Origin: CAVQCX01 sp963775335
GTDB taxonomy: Bacteria > Pseudomonadota > Gammaproteobacteria > Chromatiales > Chromatiaceae
Length of the DNA: 64,000 nucleotides
Direction: 5' to 3'
Assembly (NCBI GenBank): GCA_963775335.1
Contig: CAVZIJ010000002.1
Span: forward strand, 1,178,001-1,242,000
Under the pieces are notes generated by a model. That model had not been told where the DNA came from and ran no database searches. It saw only the letters and a program-made list of their open reading frames with translations. Below, piece by piece: positions 50,455 to 61,574 of the stretch (the stretch's first letter is position 1; every line of letters begins with the position of its first letter). The position numbers and the translations under genes were made by a program.

Positions 50455-52647
50455 TCAGCGCGCATCTCGAGTCCCCGGTTGGGAAGCCATCGCCGGCTGG
50501 GGCGCGGCCGCCGCCACGGCCCCGGTGATCAGCCGGGTGCTGCTGCGGTAGGTGACATAGGCCCAGGCCCAGTCGAGCATCACCGAGATGCGGTTGCGCA
50601 CGCCGGCCAGGAAAAATACGTGGACCAGCCCCCAGAGCCACCAGGCGAGCGTCCCGGACAGACGCACGAAGCCGAAATCGGCCACGGCGGCCTTGCGCCC
50701 GATGGTGGCGAGGCTGCCCAGATGGCGGTAGCGGAAGGGTGCGGGGTCGGCGCGGCCGGCGACCCGCGCCCGGATGACCCGTGCGACGTAATGGCCGGCC
50801 TGCTTGGCCGCCGGCCCGAGCCCGGGCACCGGCTGGCCGTTCCAGGCGTTGGAGGCCGCGGTGTCGCCGGCCGCGAAGACGTTGACGAGACCCGGCACCG
50901 AGAGGTCCGGGTCGACCGTGACCCGGCCGCTGCGGTCGCTGGCCGTGCCGAGCCAGCGGGCGGCCGGAGAGGCCACCACGCCGGCCGCCCAGAACACGCT
51001 GCGGGCGACGATGCGGGTGCCGCTCACGCGCACCCCTCCCTCGTCGATCTCCTCGACCCGGCTGTTGGTGAGCACCTCGACGCCGAGGCGGCGTAGCGCT
51101 GTCTCCGCGCGCGCCGAGAGCTCTTCGGGGAAGGCCGGCAGGATGCGCGGGCCGGACTGCACCAGGAGCACCCGGGCGCTCGCAGGATCGAGCTCACGGA
51201 ACTCCTTCTGCATGCCGTAGCGGGCCAGCTCCGCCAGGGCCCCGGCGAGCTCCACGCCGGTGGGACCCGCGCCGACGATGAGAAAGGTCATCAGCGCCGC
51301 GCGCTCGGCGGGGTCTTCGGCCGCCTCGGCGCGCTCGAAGGCCAGCAGCAGGCGGCTGCGGATCTCGGTGGCATCCTCGATGCGCTTGAGCCCTGGGGCG
51401 TGCGGCCCCCAGTCGTCGCGCCCGAAATAGCTGTGGGAGGCGCCGGTGGCGATCACCAGGTAGTCGTAGGGAATCCGCCGCTCGCCGATCAGCACCGAGC
51501 GCCCGGCCGGGTCGACCCCCGTAACCTCCCCGAGCAGCACCCGGGCATTGGCCTGGTCGCGCAGCAGGGCGCGGATCGGGGTGGCGATGTCCCCGGGCGA
51601 CAGCCCCGTGGTCGCCACCTGGTAGAGCAGCGGCTGGAACAGGTGGTAATTGTGCTGGTCGATCAGGGTGATCGAGACCGGGGTGTGGCGCAGGGCCTGG
51701 GCGCAGGCCATCCCGCCGAAGCCGGCGCCGACGATCACCACCCGCGGAAGCTCCTGGAGCGGCAAACCTCGGAGACTCTCCGGCCGCGCGAAGCGCCCGA
51801 GCAGCGTCCGCAGCGCGGCATCTAGCGAGAGCTCCCCCGCCCCGCTCAGGGCCAGGCTGGCGAGCACCAGCACCAGGTAGTGCACATTGTCCAGGTGCGC
51901 CGGCTCCATCATCTGCATGCCGAGCGCCAGCAGGGCGAGCGCAACCGCGGCAGGGCGCAGCCCGAGCCCGACGCCGATCAGCAGCGCCAGGGCGAGGGCC
52001 GGTGCGCCCGCCAAGGGCGCGGCGGTCCGGGCGACGAGCGCGGGCGCAAAGTGCCCCGCGCCGCCGGCCAGAACCACCAGGAAGGCCGCTGCCAGCCACA
52101 GGCGCAGGGCGAGCAGATACAACGGCTCGCCGACCCGGGTGAGCCGGGCTGCGCCGCGGATGATCCCGCCGGCAAACGGCAGCGCGCTGTCGCCGAGGCC
52201 GCGCGCGAACAGCCGGTCCAGAGACAGCGCCCCGGCCCCGCGGACCACCAGCCAGCCGAGCAGCGCCGCCCAGAACAGATTGACGTCGAGCTCACGATAG
52301 TTGAGCTGGATCACCAGGCTCAGCGCGAGCATGGCCAGGGCCGCGGCTCGCGTCGCCAGCCCGAGCACCAGCAGCACCGGGGCCACCAGCTCGATGGCCG
52401 CGCCGGTGTAGGCGGCAGCGACCGGGTCCATCCAGGAGACCGGGTATTCGTAACGGGCCAGCGCCAGCGCGTTGTCCCAGTTACCGACCTTGAGCAGCCC
52501 CGAGACCAGGAAGCTCTGGCCGATCCACAGCCGGATATACAGATCGAGCAGCGGGCCGAGGGTGCGGGTGCCGATCTCCACACTCAGGGCATAGGCGCGC
52601 AGCAGTGCGCGCAGCCAGGCGGTCGCGCGCCGCCGGGTCTCGCTCAC
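50455..52647 (-). CDS. DoxX-type membrane domain fused to type II NADH dehydrogenase
   Basis: The 730-residue protein is a fusion. Residues 1-290 form eight or so helices with two DoxX-like repeats (LYIRLWIGQSFLVSGLLKVG, LALRLWLAAAFLVVLAGGAG). Residues 305-690 are an NDH-2-type flavoprotein with the FAD motif VVIVGAGFGGMACAQAL, IDQHNYHLFQPLLYQVATTG, the NADH-binding TFLIVGAGPTGVELAGALAE and VFAAGDTAA. A C-terminal hydrophobic segment (LAWWLWGLVHVFFLAGV) anchors it. It probably oxidises NADH and reduces quinone through the membrane partner. Start GTG 52647. It follows the GH63-like gene on the same strand. Confidence 0.9.
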   Translation of the reverse strand: MSETRRRATAWLRALLRAYALSVEIGTRTLGPLLDLYIRLWIGQSFLVSGLLKVGNWDNALALARYEYPVSWMDPVAAAYTGAAIELVAPVLLVLGLATRAAALAMLALSLVIQLNYRELDVNLFWAALLGWLVVRGAGALSLDRLFARGLGDSALPFAGGIIRGAARLTRVGEPLYLLALRLWLAAAFLVVLAGGAGHFAPALVARTAAPLAGAPALALALLIGVGLGLRPAAVALALLALGMQMMEPAHLDNVHYLVLVLASLALSGAGELSLDAALRTLLGRFARPESLRGLPLQELPRVVIVGAGFGGMACAQALRHTPVSITLIDQHNYHLFQPLLYQVATTGLSPGDIATPIRALLRDQANARVLLGEVTGVDPAGRSVLIGERRIPYDYLVIATGASHSYFGRDDWGPHAPGLKRIEDATEIRSRLLLAFERAEAAEDPAERAALMTFLIVGAGPTGVELAGALAELARYGMQKEFRELDPASARVLLVQSGPRILPAFPEELSARAETALRRLGVEVLTNSRVEEIDEGGVRVSGTRIVARSVFWAAGVVASPAARWLGTASDRSGRVTVDPDLSVPGLVNVFAAGDTAASNAWNGQPVPGLGPAAKQAGHYVARVIRARVAGRADPAPFRYRHLGSLATIGRKAAVADFGFVRLSGTLAWWLWGLVHVFFLAGVRNRISVMLDWAWAYVTYRSSTRLITGAVAAAAPQPAMASQPGTRDAR

Positions 52648-52679
52648 GAGGTGCCATGGCTTCGGGCATGTCGGGCTCC

Positions 52680-55410
<2,731 letters not shown>

Positions 55411-55440
55411 GATCCGCACCTCGCGTCGGTTGGGGGGATG

Positions 55441-57504
55441 TCAGTCCGCACTGCGCGCCGGTGGCGACGCGTTGCGCTCGGGCGCCGCGACCCGTTTCGC
55501 GCGCTCCAGGCGCCACCAGGCCTCCAGCACGCAGGCCACGGACCAGGCCTGGGCCGGGGCGCCCCGGGCCCGGTGCGGCGCATCCCCGTCGAAGATCTCG
55601 CTCACCGTGCCCAGCCCGGCGTCGAGCAGGTGCTCACCGATGGGCTCCAGCAACGCCTGGGCCGCCGCGGGATCGCCCTGGAGGCGATGCAGCGCCAGCG
55701 CGAATGGCCCGAGCAGCCAGCCCCAGAGCGGTCCCTGGTGATAGCTGGCGTCGCGCTCCCAGATCCCTCCCTGGTAGCAGGGCCGATAGTCCGGATGGGC
55801 CGGGCTCAGGGAGCGCAGCCCGAAGGAGCCGAGCAGCTCCCGGGCACACTCGGCCACCACCGCGGCCTGGTCCGCGGGTCCCAGCGGGCTGAACGCCAGG
55901 CTCACGGCGAACAGCTGGTTGGGGCGCACACTGGGGTCCGGACCCTCGGGGCCGTCGATGACATCGAACAGCGCCCCGCCGGTCTTGCGGAATCGCCGGA
56001 AGCCGCGGCGCACCTGATCGGCGGCCTCCGCGTAGGTCGAGGCGTCGCGTCCGAGCAGCCGAGCAAAGCCGGCCATGGCCATCAGGGCGTTGAACCAGAG
56101 CGCATTGACCTCGACCGGCTTCCCGATGCGCGGGGTGACCACCCAGCCGCCGACCTTGGCGTCCATCCAGGTGAGCTGGACGCCCGGCTCCCCGGCCCGC
56201 AGCAGCCCGTCGCCGGGATCCACGCCTATGCCGTAGCGGGTGCCCCGGCGGTGCCAGTCGATGATCGACTCGAGCACCGGGTAGACGCGGCCCAGGGCCG
56301 CCCGGTCGCGGGTCACCTCCAGGTAGGCCCGCCAGGCCTCGACATACCAGAGGGCGGCGTCCACGCTGTTGTACTCGGGCCACTCCCCGGCGCCGGGGAA
56401 GGCGTTGGGCAACATGCCCTGGTCGACGAAGCGCGCGAAGGTCTCGAGGATGCGCCGCGCACTCTCGTAGCGGCCGGTGGCGAGCGTCAAGCCGGGCAGC
56501 GCGATCATGGTGTCGCGGCCCCAGTCGCCGAACCAGGGATAGCCGGCGATCACCGACTCCCCGTCCGGGAGCTCCGCCAGCGGGCGCGCGAAAACGAAGC
56601 TGTCGCTCGCCAGGACGAGCTGGGAGATCCAGGGCGGCGCCTCGCGCAGCTCCGGATGCCTGAGCCAGGCGCGCTTGAGGACCCTCTGATCCTGGGCCAG
56701 AAACCGCCGCATGGCCTCCTCCAGATCCGACGAGGCGCCCTCGTCGAGACTCGCGACCAGCCCCGTCCACTCCCCCGGCGCCAGACTCAGGACGGCCTCG
56801 CCGACGTACAGGTGGCAATCGGTGGGGTCCAGCCCGCGCTCGCGCTCCGCCGGCAGATCGAGGTCCTCGATCCACGCGTGCCCGGTGCGCACGGCGCTGC
56901 CGCCGGGGACGCGCAGATACAACTGAAACCAGTCGGGGTGCGTCACGCGCAGGCACTCGCCGTCCTGCTCAATGACCGGGTCGAATGCCCCGGGCCAGGC
57001 GTTGCCGTGGTGATCCCGGGCATTCACCAGCAGCCGCACCCGCAGGCTGCAGGCCGCGCCGGCGCCGGGCCCCACCCCGTCGAGCCGATAGGCGACGTAG
57101 GTGGTGTGTGCGCCCGGCTCCATCCAGATGCGCTGCTCCAGTCGCAGCTCGCCGCAGGCGTAGCGCCACACCGGCATGCGTCCCTCCAGGCGGAACGACT
57201 CGATGTGGACATAGCCCTGGGGATCGACGGCGCCGCTCGCCCAGCGGTTGGTGGCGAGCGGCCACTCCCGGGCGCCGTCGATCAGCGTGGCATCCGCCTT
57301 GGCGAGCACCAGGACGCGCCCCAGCGGCGGGTTGACCGGCGCCACCAGCAGCCCGTGGTAGCGCCGGCTGAGACTCCCCGCCAGGGTCCCGCTGGCGTAG
57401 CCGCCGCGCCCGTTGGCCAGCCACCACTCGCGGCGCTCGGCCTGGTCGAGGTCCCCGCAGATGGCGCGGCCGAAGTGCACCCGGTCAGGCAGTGGAAGGC
57501 TCAC
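55441..57504 (-). CDS. Glycogen-debranching-type amylo-alpha-1,6-glucosidase (GH133-like)
   Basis: The 687-residue enzyme has the GDE N-terminal beta domain (EWWLANGRGGYASGTLAGSL, SRRYHGLLVAPV) and a C-terminal (alpha/alpha)6 catalytic barrel. The barrel carries SVIAGYPWFGDWGRDTMIAL, GEWPEYNSVDAALWYVEAW, LTWMDAKVGGWVVTPRIGKP and YQGGIWERDASYHQGPLWGW. These are characteristic of bacterial GDE/GH133 proteins that cleave alpha-1,6 links. The start is GTG 57504, overlapping the GMC remnant's stop by 20 bp. It lies 30 nt upstream of the GH63-like gene, so the two glucan enzymes are probably co-transcribed. Confidence 0.93.
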   Translation of the reverse strand: MSLPLPDRVHFGRAICGDLDQAERREWWLANGRGGYASGTLAGSLSRRYHGLLVAPVNPPLGRVLVLAKADATLIDGAREWPLATNRWASGAVDPQGYVHIESFRLEGRMPVWRYACGELRLEQRIWMEPGAHTTYVAYRLDGVGPGAGAACSLRVRLLVNARDHHGNAWPGAFDPVIEQDGECLRVTHPDWFQLYLRVPGGSAVRTGHAWIEDLDLPAERERGLDPTDCHLYVGEAVLSLAPGEWTGLVASLDEGASSDLEEAMRRFLAQDQRVLKRAWLRHPELREAPPWISQLVLASDSFVFARPLAELPDGESVIAGYPWFGDWGRDTMIALPGLTLATGRYESARRILETFARFVDQGMLPNAFPGAGEWPEYNSVDAALWYVEAWRAYLEVTRDRAALGRVYPVLESIIDWHRRGTRYGIGVDPGDGLLRAGEPGVQLTWMDAKVGGWVVTPRIGKPVEVNALWFNALMAMAGFARLLGRDASTYAEAADQVRRGFRRFRKTGGALFDVIDGPEGPDPSVRPNQLFAVSLAFSPLGPADQAAVVAECARELLGSFGLRSLSPAHPDYRPCYQGGIWERDASYHQGPLWGWLLGPFALALHRLQGDPAAAQALLEPIGEHLLDAGLGTVSEIFDGDAPHRARGAPAQAWSVACVLEAWWRLERAKRVAAPERNASPPARSAD

Positions 57505-57832
57505 GATCCGCCTCGCGGGCCGATTCTGCTGGCCGAGAATCGAGCAGCTGGGCCGCCACCCGCAGGGCCCGGGCGTAGATGGTCAGCGACGGGTTCACCC
57601 GGCTGGAGCGCGGCAGCACGCTGCCGTCGACCACGTGGAGGTTGTCCATGCCGTGCACCCGCCCCCTGGCGTCGACCACCGAGGTCGGGAAGTCGTCGCG
57701 GGCGACCAGGCTGCCGCAGGCGTGGGCCGTTCCGCCCAGCGGGATCGGCTTGGCAAAGGCGGAATAGCCGTAGCGCCAGAGGGCCCCGAGCAGGCCGCGC
57801 ACCAGCCGGCGGTGCTCCGCGAAACAGAATTA
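57485..57832 (-). pseudogene. GMC oxidoreductase C-terminal fragment
   Basis: After a stop at about 57831 the frame reads FAEHRRLVRGLLGALWRYGY and continues AFAKPIPLGGTAHACGSLVA, SVVDARGRVHGMDNLHVVDG and SVLPRSSRVNPSLTIYARAL. This is the GMC C-terminal domain with the catalytic His in the GGTAHACG segment and the Asn of RVNPS. The FAD-binding N-terminal 350-400 residues are gone. It overlaps the debranching gene start, so it was the upstream member of that operon before truncation by sequence now next to the NmrA gene. Confidence 0.85.
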
Positions 57833-57846
57833 TTTTTCCGATTCGT

Positions 57847-58797
57847 TCACCCGATCGTGAAGCGGCCGGCGTTGGCGGCGAGCCAGGCATCGAAGCTGAG
57901 CAGATCAGGGCTCAATGAGCGTGCGAGCTTGGGATCGCGGCTACGGAGAAACTCTTCGCCAAGAATCGCCTGGAACTGGAACATGTTGCCGATGTCTTCG
58001 GCGCCGGGGAAGCCCATGGCGCGATAAACGTCGAAAGGAACATCCTGGAAAGTGACCTTGCGATCGAGGGCCCGACCCATCTTCTCCGCCATTTCCTCGC
58101 CGGAGAGGATTTCTCCGGCGATTCCGAATCGCTGGCCGACCGCGCCGGTGCCACGGCGGAGAACGCCGTAGGCGCATTTGCCGATATCCTCCGTCGCGAT
58201 GCCCGGCAGCTTGGCGCCCCCGAGTGGCAGCGCGAGCACTAAGTCTCCGTCGGCCCCCTGACGCGGTCCCATACCGAAATGGATAAAGTTCTCCCAGTAG
58301 AACGCTGCAAGCAGGTACGAGGTCGGCGCCCCCTCCTCCGCGAACACGCGATCCATCTGCGCCTTGGAGTCGAAGTGCGGCACCTTGTATTTACCCTGAA
58401 GCGTGGGCAGGCGGCTGTCGTCGAGGGACACCCAATTGCGGGTGTCCTCGAGCGTCGACCAGACCACGTGCCGGACGCCCGCCTGCCGACTCGCTCGGGC
58501 CATCGCCGTGGCCTGCGCGCCTTCGCGCTCCGCGGACAAGTGCTCCCAGAAATTGGTGACGCAGTAGGCGCCATAAGCTCCGGCGAACGCTCGTTCGAGG
58601 CTCGGGGGATCGTCGGCGTCGGCGGCGACCACTTCGGCCCCCAGCGCAGCGAGTGCCCGGGCTTTGTCGGACTGCGGGTTGCGAGTGATCGCGCGAGCGA
58701 CGAAGGGTCCCCCGCGATCGGCGACAATCGCTCGCACGAGCCCGCCACCCTGCGCACCGGTGGCCCCGACAACTGCGATGACTTGTTTCTCAGGCAT
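57847..58797 (-). CDS. NmrA-family NAD(P)-binding protein
   Basis: The 316-residue protein is an atypical short-chain dehydrogenase. The dinucleotide motif is VIAVVGATGAQGGGLVRAIV (GxxGxxG) at residues 6-25. The NmrA-type phrases include VTNFWEHLSAEREGAQATAM, RHVVWSTLEDTRNW and TSYLLAAFYWENFIHFGMGP. The usual SDR catalytic YxxxK is not evident, as in regulatory NmrA/HSCARG proteins that sense NADP(H). The gene ends only 15 nt from the GMC fragment, probably at a recombination junction. No clear partner is adjacent. Confidence 0.88.
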   Translation of the reverse strand: MPEKQVIAVVGATGAQGGGLVRAIVADRGGPFVARAITRNPQSDKARALAALGAEVVAADADDPPSLERAFAGAYGAYCVTNFWEHLSAEREGAQATAMARASRQAGVRHVVWSTLEDTRNWVSLDDSRLPTLQGKYKVPHFDSKAQMDRVFAEEGAPTSYLLAAFYWENFIHFGMGPRQGADGDLVLALPLGGAKLPGIATEDIGKCAYGVLRRGTGAVGQRFGIAGEILSGEEMAEKMGRALDRKVTFQDVPFDVYRAMGFPGAEDIGNMFQFQAILGEEFLRSRDPKLARSLSPDLLSFDAWLAANAGRFTIG

Positions 58798-59072
58798 GAG
58801 AGGAAGCCCTCCGGAGCGATGGCCCTCGGACTGTGAACGACCCGTGAGCCGAGGGCTAACGAGCGAACCGGCCGACGAAGAACCCGCGTTTATATTGTAG
58901 ATCGCGATTCAACGTCCATCTCGACGCGCGACCAAAGCCGAAAGCGAAAGCCGGGGTCACACAAAGCGGGGGTCAGGTCCCGTTGTGTAGCATGCAGCGA
59001 TAGCCGGGGCCAGGCCAGGATTTCGTTTGGCCTGTTGTCGGGGCCTGCCGGGCCCCTGGTTTGATCACTGCG

Positions 59073-59295
59073 TCAGCCGCGCGGCGCGAGCTGCGCGTGG
59101 CGGAAGCAGTCGACCACGTGGTCGTTTACCATGCCGGCGCCCTGCATGTGGGCGCAAATGATGGTGGGGCCCACAAAGGTGAAGCCTGCGCACGATACCG
59201 GGATTCCTCAGCAGCCGCTCGACGCCGCCCTTGCCGAAGCGCGCGACCCGCTCGCGATCGAAGAGCGGGGCCTTGCCGTGTGGCATGTGAATCGA
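59073..59295 (-). pseudogene. tag (3-methyladenine DNA glycosylase I) remnant with internal deletion
   Basis: The 5' part reads FDRERVARFGKGGVERLLRN PGI, the middle of Tag. In another frame the C-terminus follows directly, GFTFVGPTIICAHMQGAGMV then NDHVVDCFRHAQLAPRG and a stop at 59073. About 60 residues between these parts and the whole N-terminus are missing. An internal deletion with frame change therefore destroyed the gene. Confidence 0.75.
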
Positions 59296-59358
59296 CGGGT
59301 CGGTCTTGCCGGTGACCAATGAGATACAAGCGGCTGGATTCGGCAGAGCCCTTTTCGA

Positions 59359-60685
59359 TCACCGGGCCGAGCTTGGTCCCTTCATAACCGTTTTGTTCTG
59401 AGTGGTCAGCGCCCGGATCAGCCCGGACATCGTGGTGACCCCCACCGGGATCGCCCGTTCGTAGTCCGGGGCAAAGAGGGCGGAGTGGAGACCAGGAAGG
59501 ACCGTGCCGGCCCGGGCGGGAGGTGCGGCCCCGAGCCGGAGCATGCAGGATGGCACGGGCGGATCGAACGCCCGGCCGTAGCGGGAGAAGTCCTCGCCGA
59601 TGGTCTGGCGCTCGGTGTCGACCACGTGGTCGGCGCCGATCCGCTCGACGAGTAGCCCGCGGATTCGGGCTGCGAGCGCCGGGTCGTTGTAGAGCGCGGG
59701 CGTGAACATGTCCCGGACCTTCACCTCCGGCAGCAGCCCCTCCGGTACGCCCGAGGCCATCGCCGTGCCCGCGCAGGTGCGGCGGATGGCGTCTAGCAGG
59801 AACTGCCGCTGCTCGTCGCCGAACGAGCGCACGGTGAGCTGCAGCTCGACCTCGTCGGGGATGATGTTGCCGGCGGTGCCGCCGTGGATCGAGCCCACCG
59901 TGATGACAGTGGGATCGGTGGGGGCGACCTCACGCGATACGATCGTCTGGAGATTCAGAAACGATCTTGGACGCGAGCACCACCGGGTCGATAGTCTTCT
60001 GCGGCTGCGCACCGTGCCCGCCCCGGCCGCGCACCCGGATGCTGAGCATGTCGACGTTGGCCATGGCCCAGCCCGGGGTGATGCCGATGGTGCCCGGCGG
60101 CAGCTGGGGGTCGTCGTGATAGGCCAGCGCGAAGTCGGGCTTCGGGAACCGATCGAAGAGCCCCGCGTCCAGCATTGCGCGGGAACCGCGTCCGATCTCC
60201 TCGGCGCTTTCGGCGACGAACAGGATCTTGCCGTGCCAGTCCTCGCGGCGCTTCGCCAGGTCGCGCAGCACCCCCAGCCAGACCGTCATGTGCAGATCAT
60301 GCCCGCAGGCGTGCATCACGCCGGGCACCTCGCTGGCGTAGGGCTTGCCGGTCGCCTCGGTGACCGGCAGGGCGTCCATGTCCGTGCGCAGCAGCACCAC
60401 CGGGCCCGCGCCGTTGTCGAGCAGCCCGGCGATGTTGTGCCCGCCCATGGGGTACTGGTAGCTGAGCCCGATGGCGTCCAACTGCGCCATCAGATAGGCC
60501 GCGGTGTCGCGCTCCTTGAGCGACAGCTCCGGGTGTCGATGCAGGTGCAGGTACAGGCCGTCCAGATAGGCCCGCTCGTCGGCCGGCAGTACCTGCGGCG
60601 CCGCCGCGGCAAGCGCGTCGGTACGGGGCAAGGCGCTGGCAAAGGCCGAGGCCAGGACCAGCAGGGCAAGACGGCAAGGGCGCAT
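59359..60685 (-). pseudogene. Secreted M20 peptidase/amidohydrolase, interrupted by a +1 frameshift
   Basis: From ATG 60685 the first frame has a signal peptide (LALLVLASAFASALPRTDA). The M20D metal ligands are VVLLRTDMDALPVTE, VMHACGHDLHMTVWLG and LFVAESAEEIGRGSRAM. It breaks after VVLASKIV near 59959, where TTT occurs. With one T fewer the protein continues LNLQTIVSREVAPTDP, VGSIHGGTAGNIIPDEVELQ and ends at 59359. The span is exactly 442 codons plus one base. The restored enzyme would be a periplasmic amidohydrolase of about 441 residues. A sequencing error is possible, since the rest is intact. Confidence 0.85.
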
Positions 60686-60959
60686 GGTCGTGGTTACCTC
60701 AGAGATGGGAGGTCGAGCGCGGGCTCCCGGTCGCGCGGCGGGACACCGATCCCGTCGCCGGTGTGGCTCGTGGGAGCCTGTCGACAGGCTTCTAGGCATG
60801 GTCCGAGAGCCAGCGGCGGTTTTCAAGCTCGCCGGTGATGTGATCATTGGCTCCTGCCCGGATGTGTCGGCTTGCGGCGGAAGTCGGACGGGCTCCTGGG
60901 CGTGCACTGGGGAAACGATTCAGGGATTGCGCCCGTCCGGACGTGATGCGCGGCAGCCG

Positions 60960-61574
60960 TCAGCAGGTGCCGCTCCCCGGCCCGCGCCGGTACATGCGCC
61001 GTCGCCATATGAGCACGGCCATGCCGCCGCACAGCCCGGCGAGATGGGCCGAGGGCACGCTGGGCCAGGCGGTATGGGTGAGCATGGCCTGGCCCGAGGC
61101 CAGCTCCGCGACCAGCTTCCCGGCGCTGAGGATCGCTATGAGCATGACCCAGGGTCCCCGGGTCTCTCGCCAGAGCTTCACCATCAGTACCAGCATCAGG
61201 CTGTTGAGCACGCCCGACAGCCCGCAATAGCGCTGCAAGCCGGGTAGGCCGAGCCACAGCCAGGCATCCACCGCCGTGGTGCCGGCGACCAGGCCCCAGG
61301 CAAACAGCGCGGGGTCGCGCCGCTCCAGCTGCCAGCCGATGAGCAGCAACGCCGCGAGGTTCCAGAACAGGTGCTCGGGGTCGCTGTGCACCAAATGGCC
61401 GGTGATGAGGCGCCACCCTTCGCCCTGGGCGACGGCCGCGCGGTCGAAGACCCAGGAGGGCGGCGCGGGTCCGCCGCCGAGGTAGAGGGCGAGGGCCAGG
61501 AGCGCCACGGCGAGGGTGAGCCCCGGCAGGGCGAGCCCGCCGGGGTCTGCGCGGCCTTTCGCTCGGCCGATCAC
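60960..61574 (-). CDS. Rhombosortase (rhomboid-type GlyGly-CTERM protease)
   Basis: The 204-residue inner-membrane protein has six helices. The conserved opening WRLITGHLVHSDPEHLFWNL places His and Asn residues as in rhomboids. The catalytic Ser lies in CGLSGVLNSL (GxSG) and the catalytic His in PSAHLAGLCGG. The short length and the HSxxxHLxxN layout match the rhombosortase subgroup, which processes proteins bearing a GlyGly-CTERM tail. The gene starts at GTG 61574, overlapping by 4 bp the stop of a VIT/VWA protein whose C-terminus carries exactly such a tail. The enzyme and substrate are thus coupled. Confidence 0.88.
   Translation of the reverse strand: MIGRAKGRADPGGLALPGLTLAVALLALALYLGGGPAPPSWVFDRAAVAQGEGWRLITGHLVHSDPEHLFWNLAALLLIGWQLERRDPALFAWGLVAGTTAVDAWLWLGLPGLQRYCGLSGVLNSLMLVLMVKLWRETRGPWVMLIAILSAGKLVAELASGQAMLTHTAWPSVPSAHLAGLCGGMAVLIWRRRMYRRGPGSGTC

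Noticed and set aside
60760..60800. GCCTGTCGACAGGC palindrome upstream of the M20 gene
   Set aside because: A single 14-bp palindrome in a short intergenic region with no partner copies; too little to call a regulatory site.
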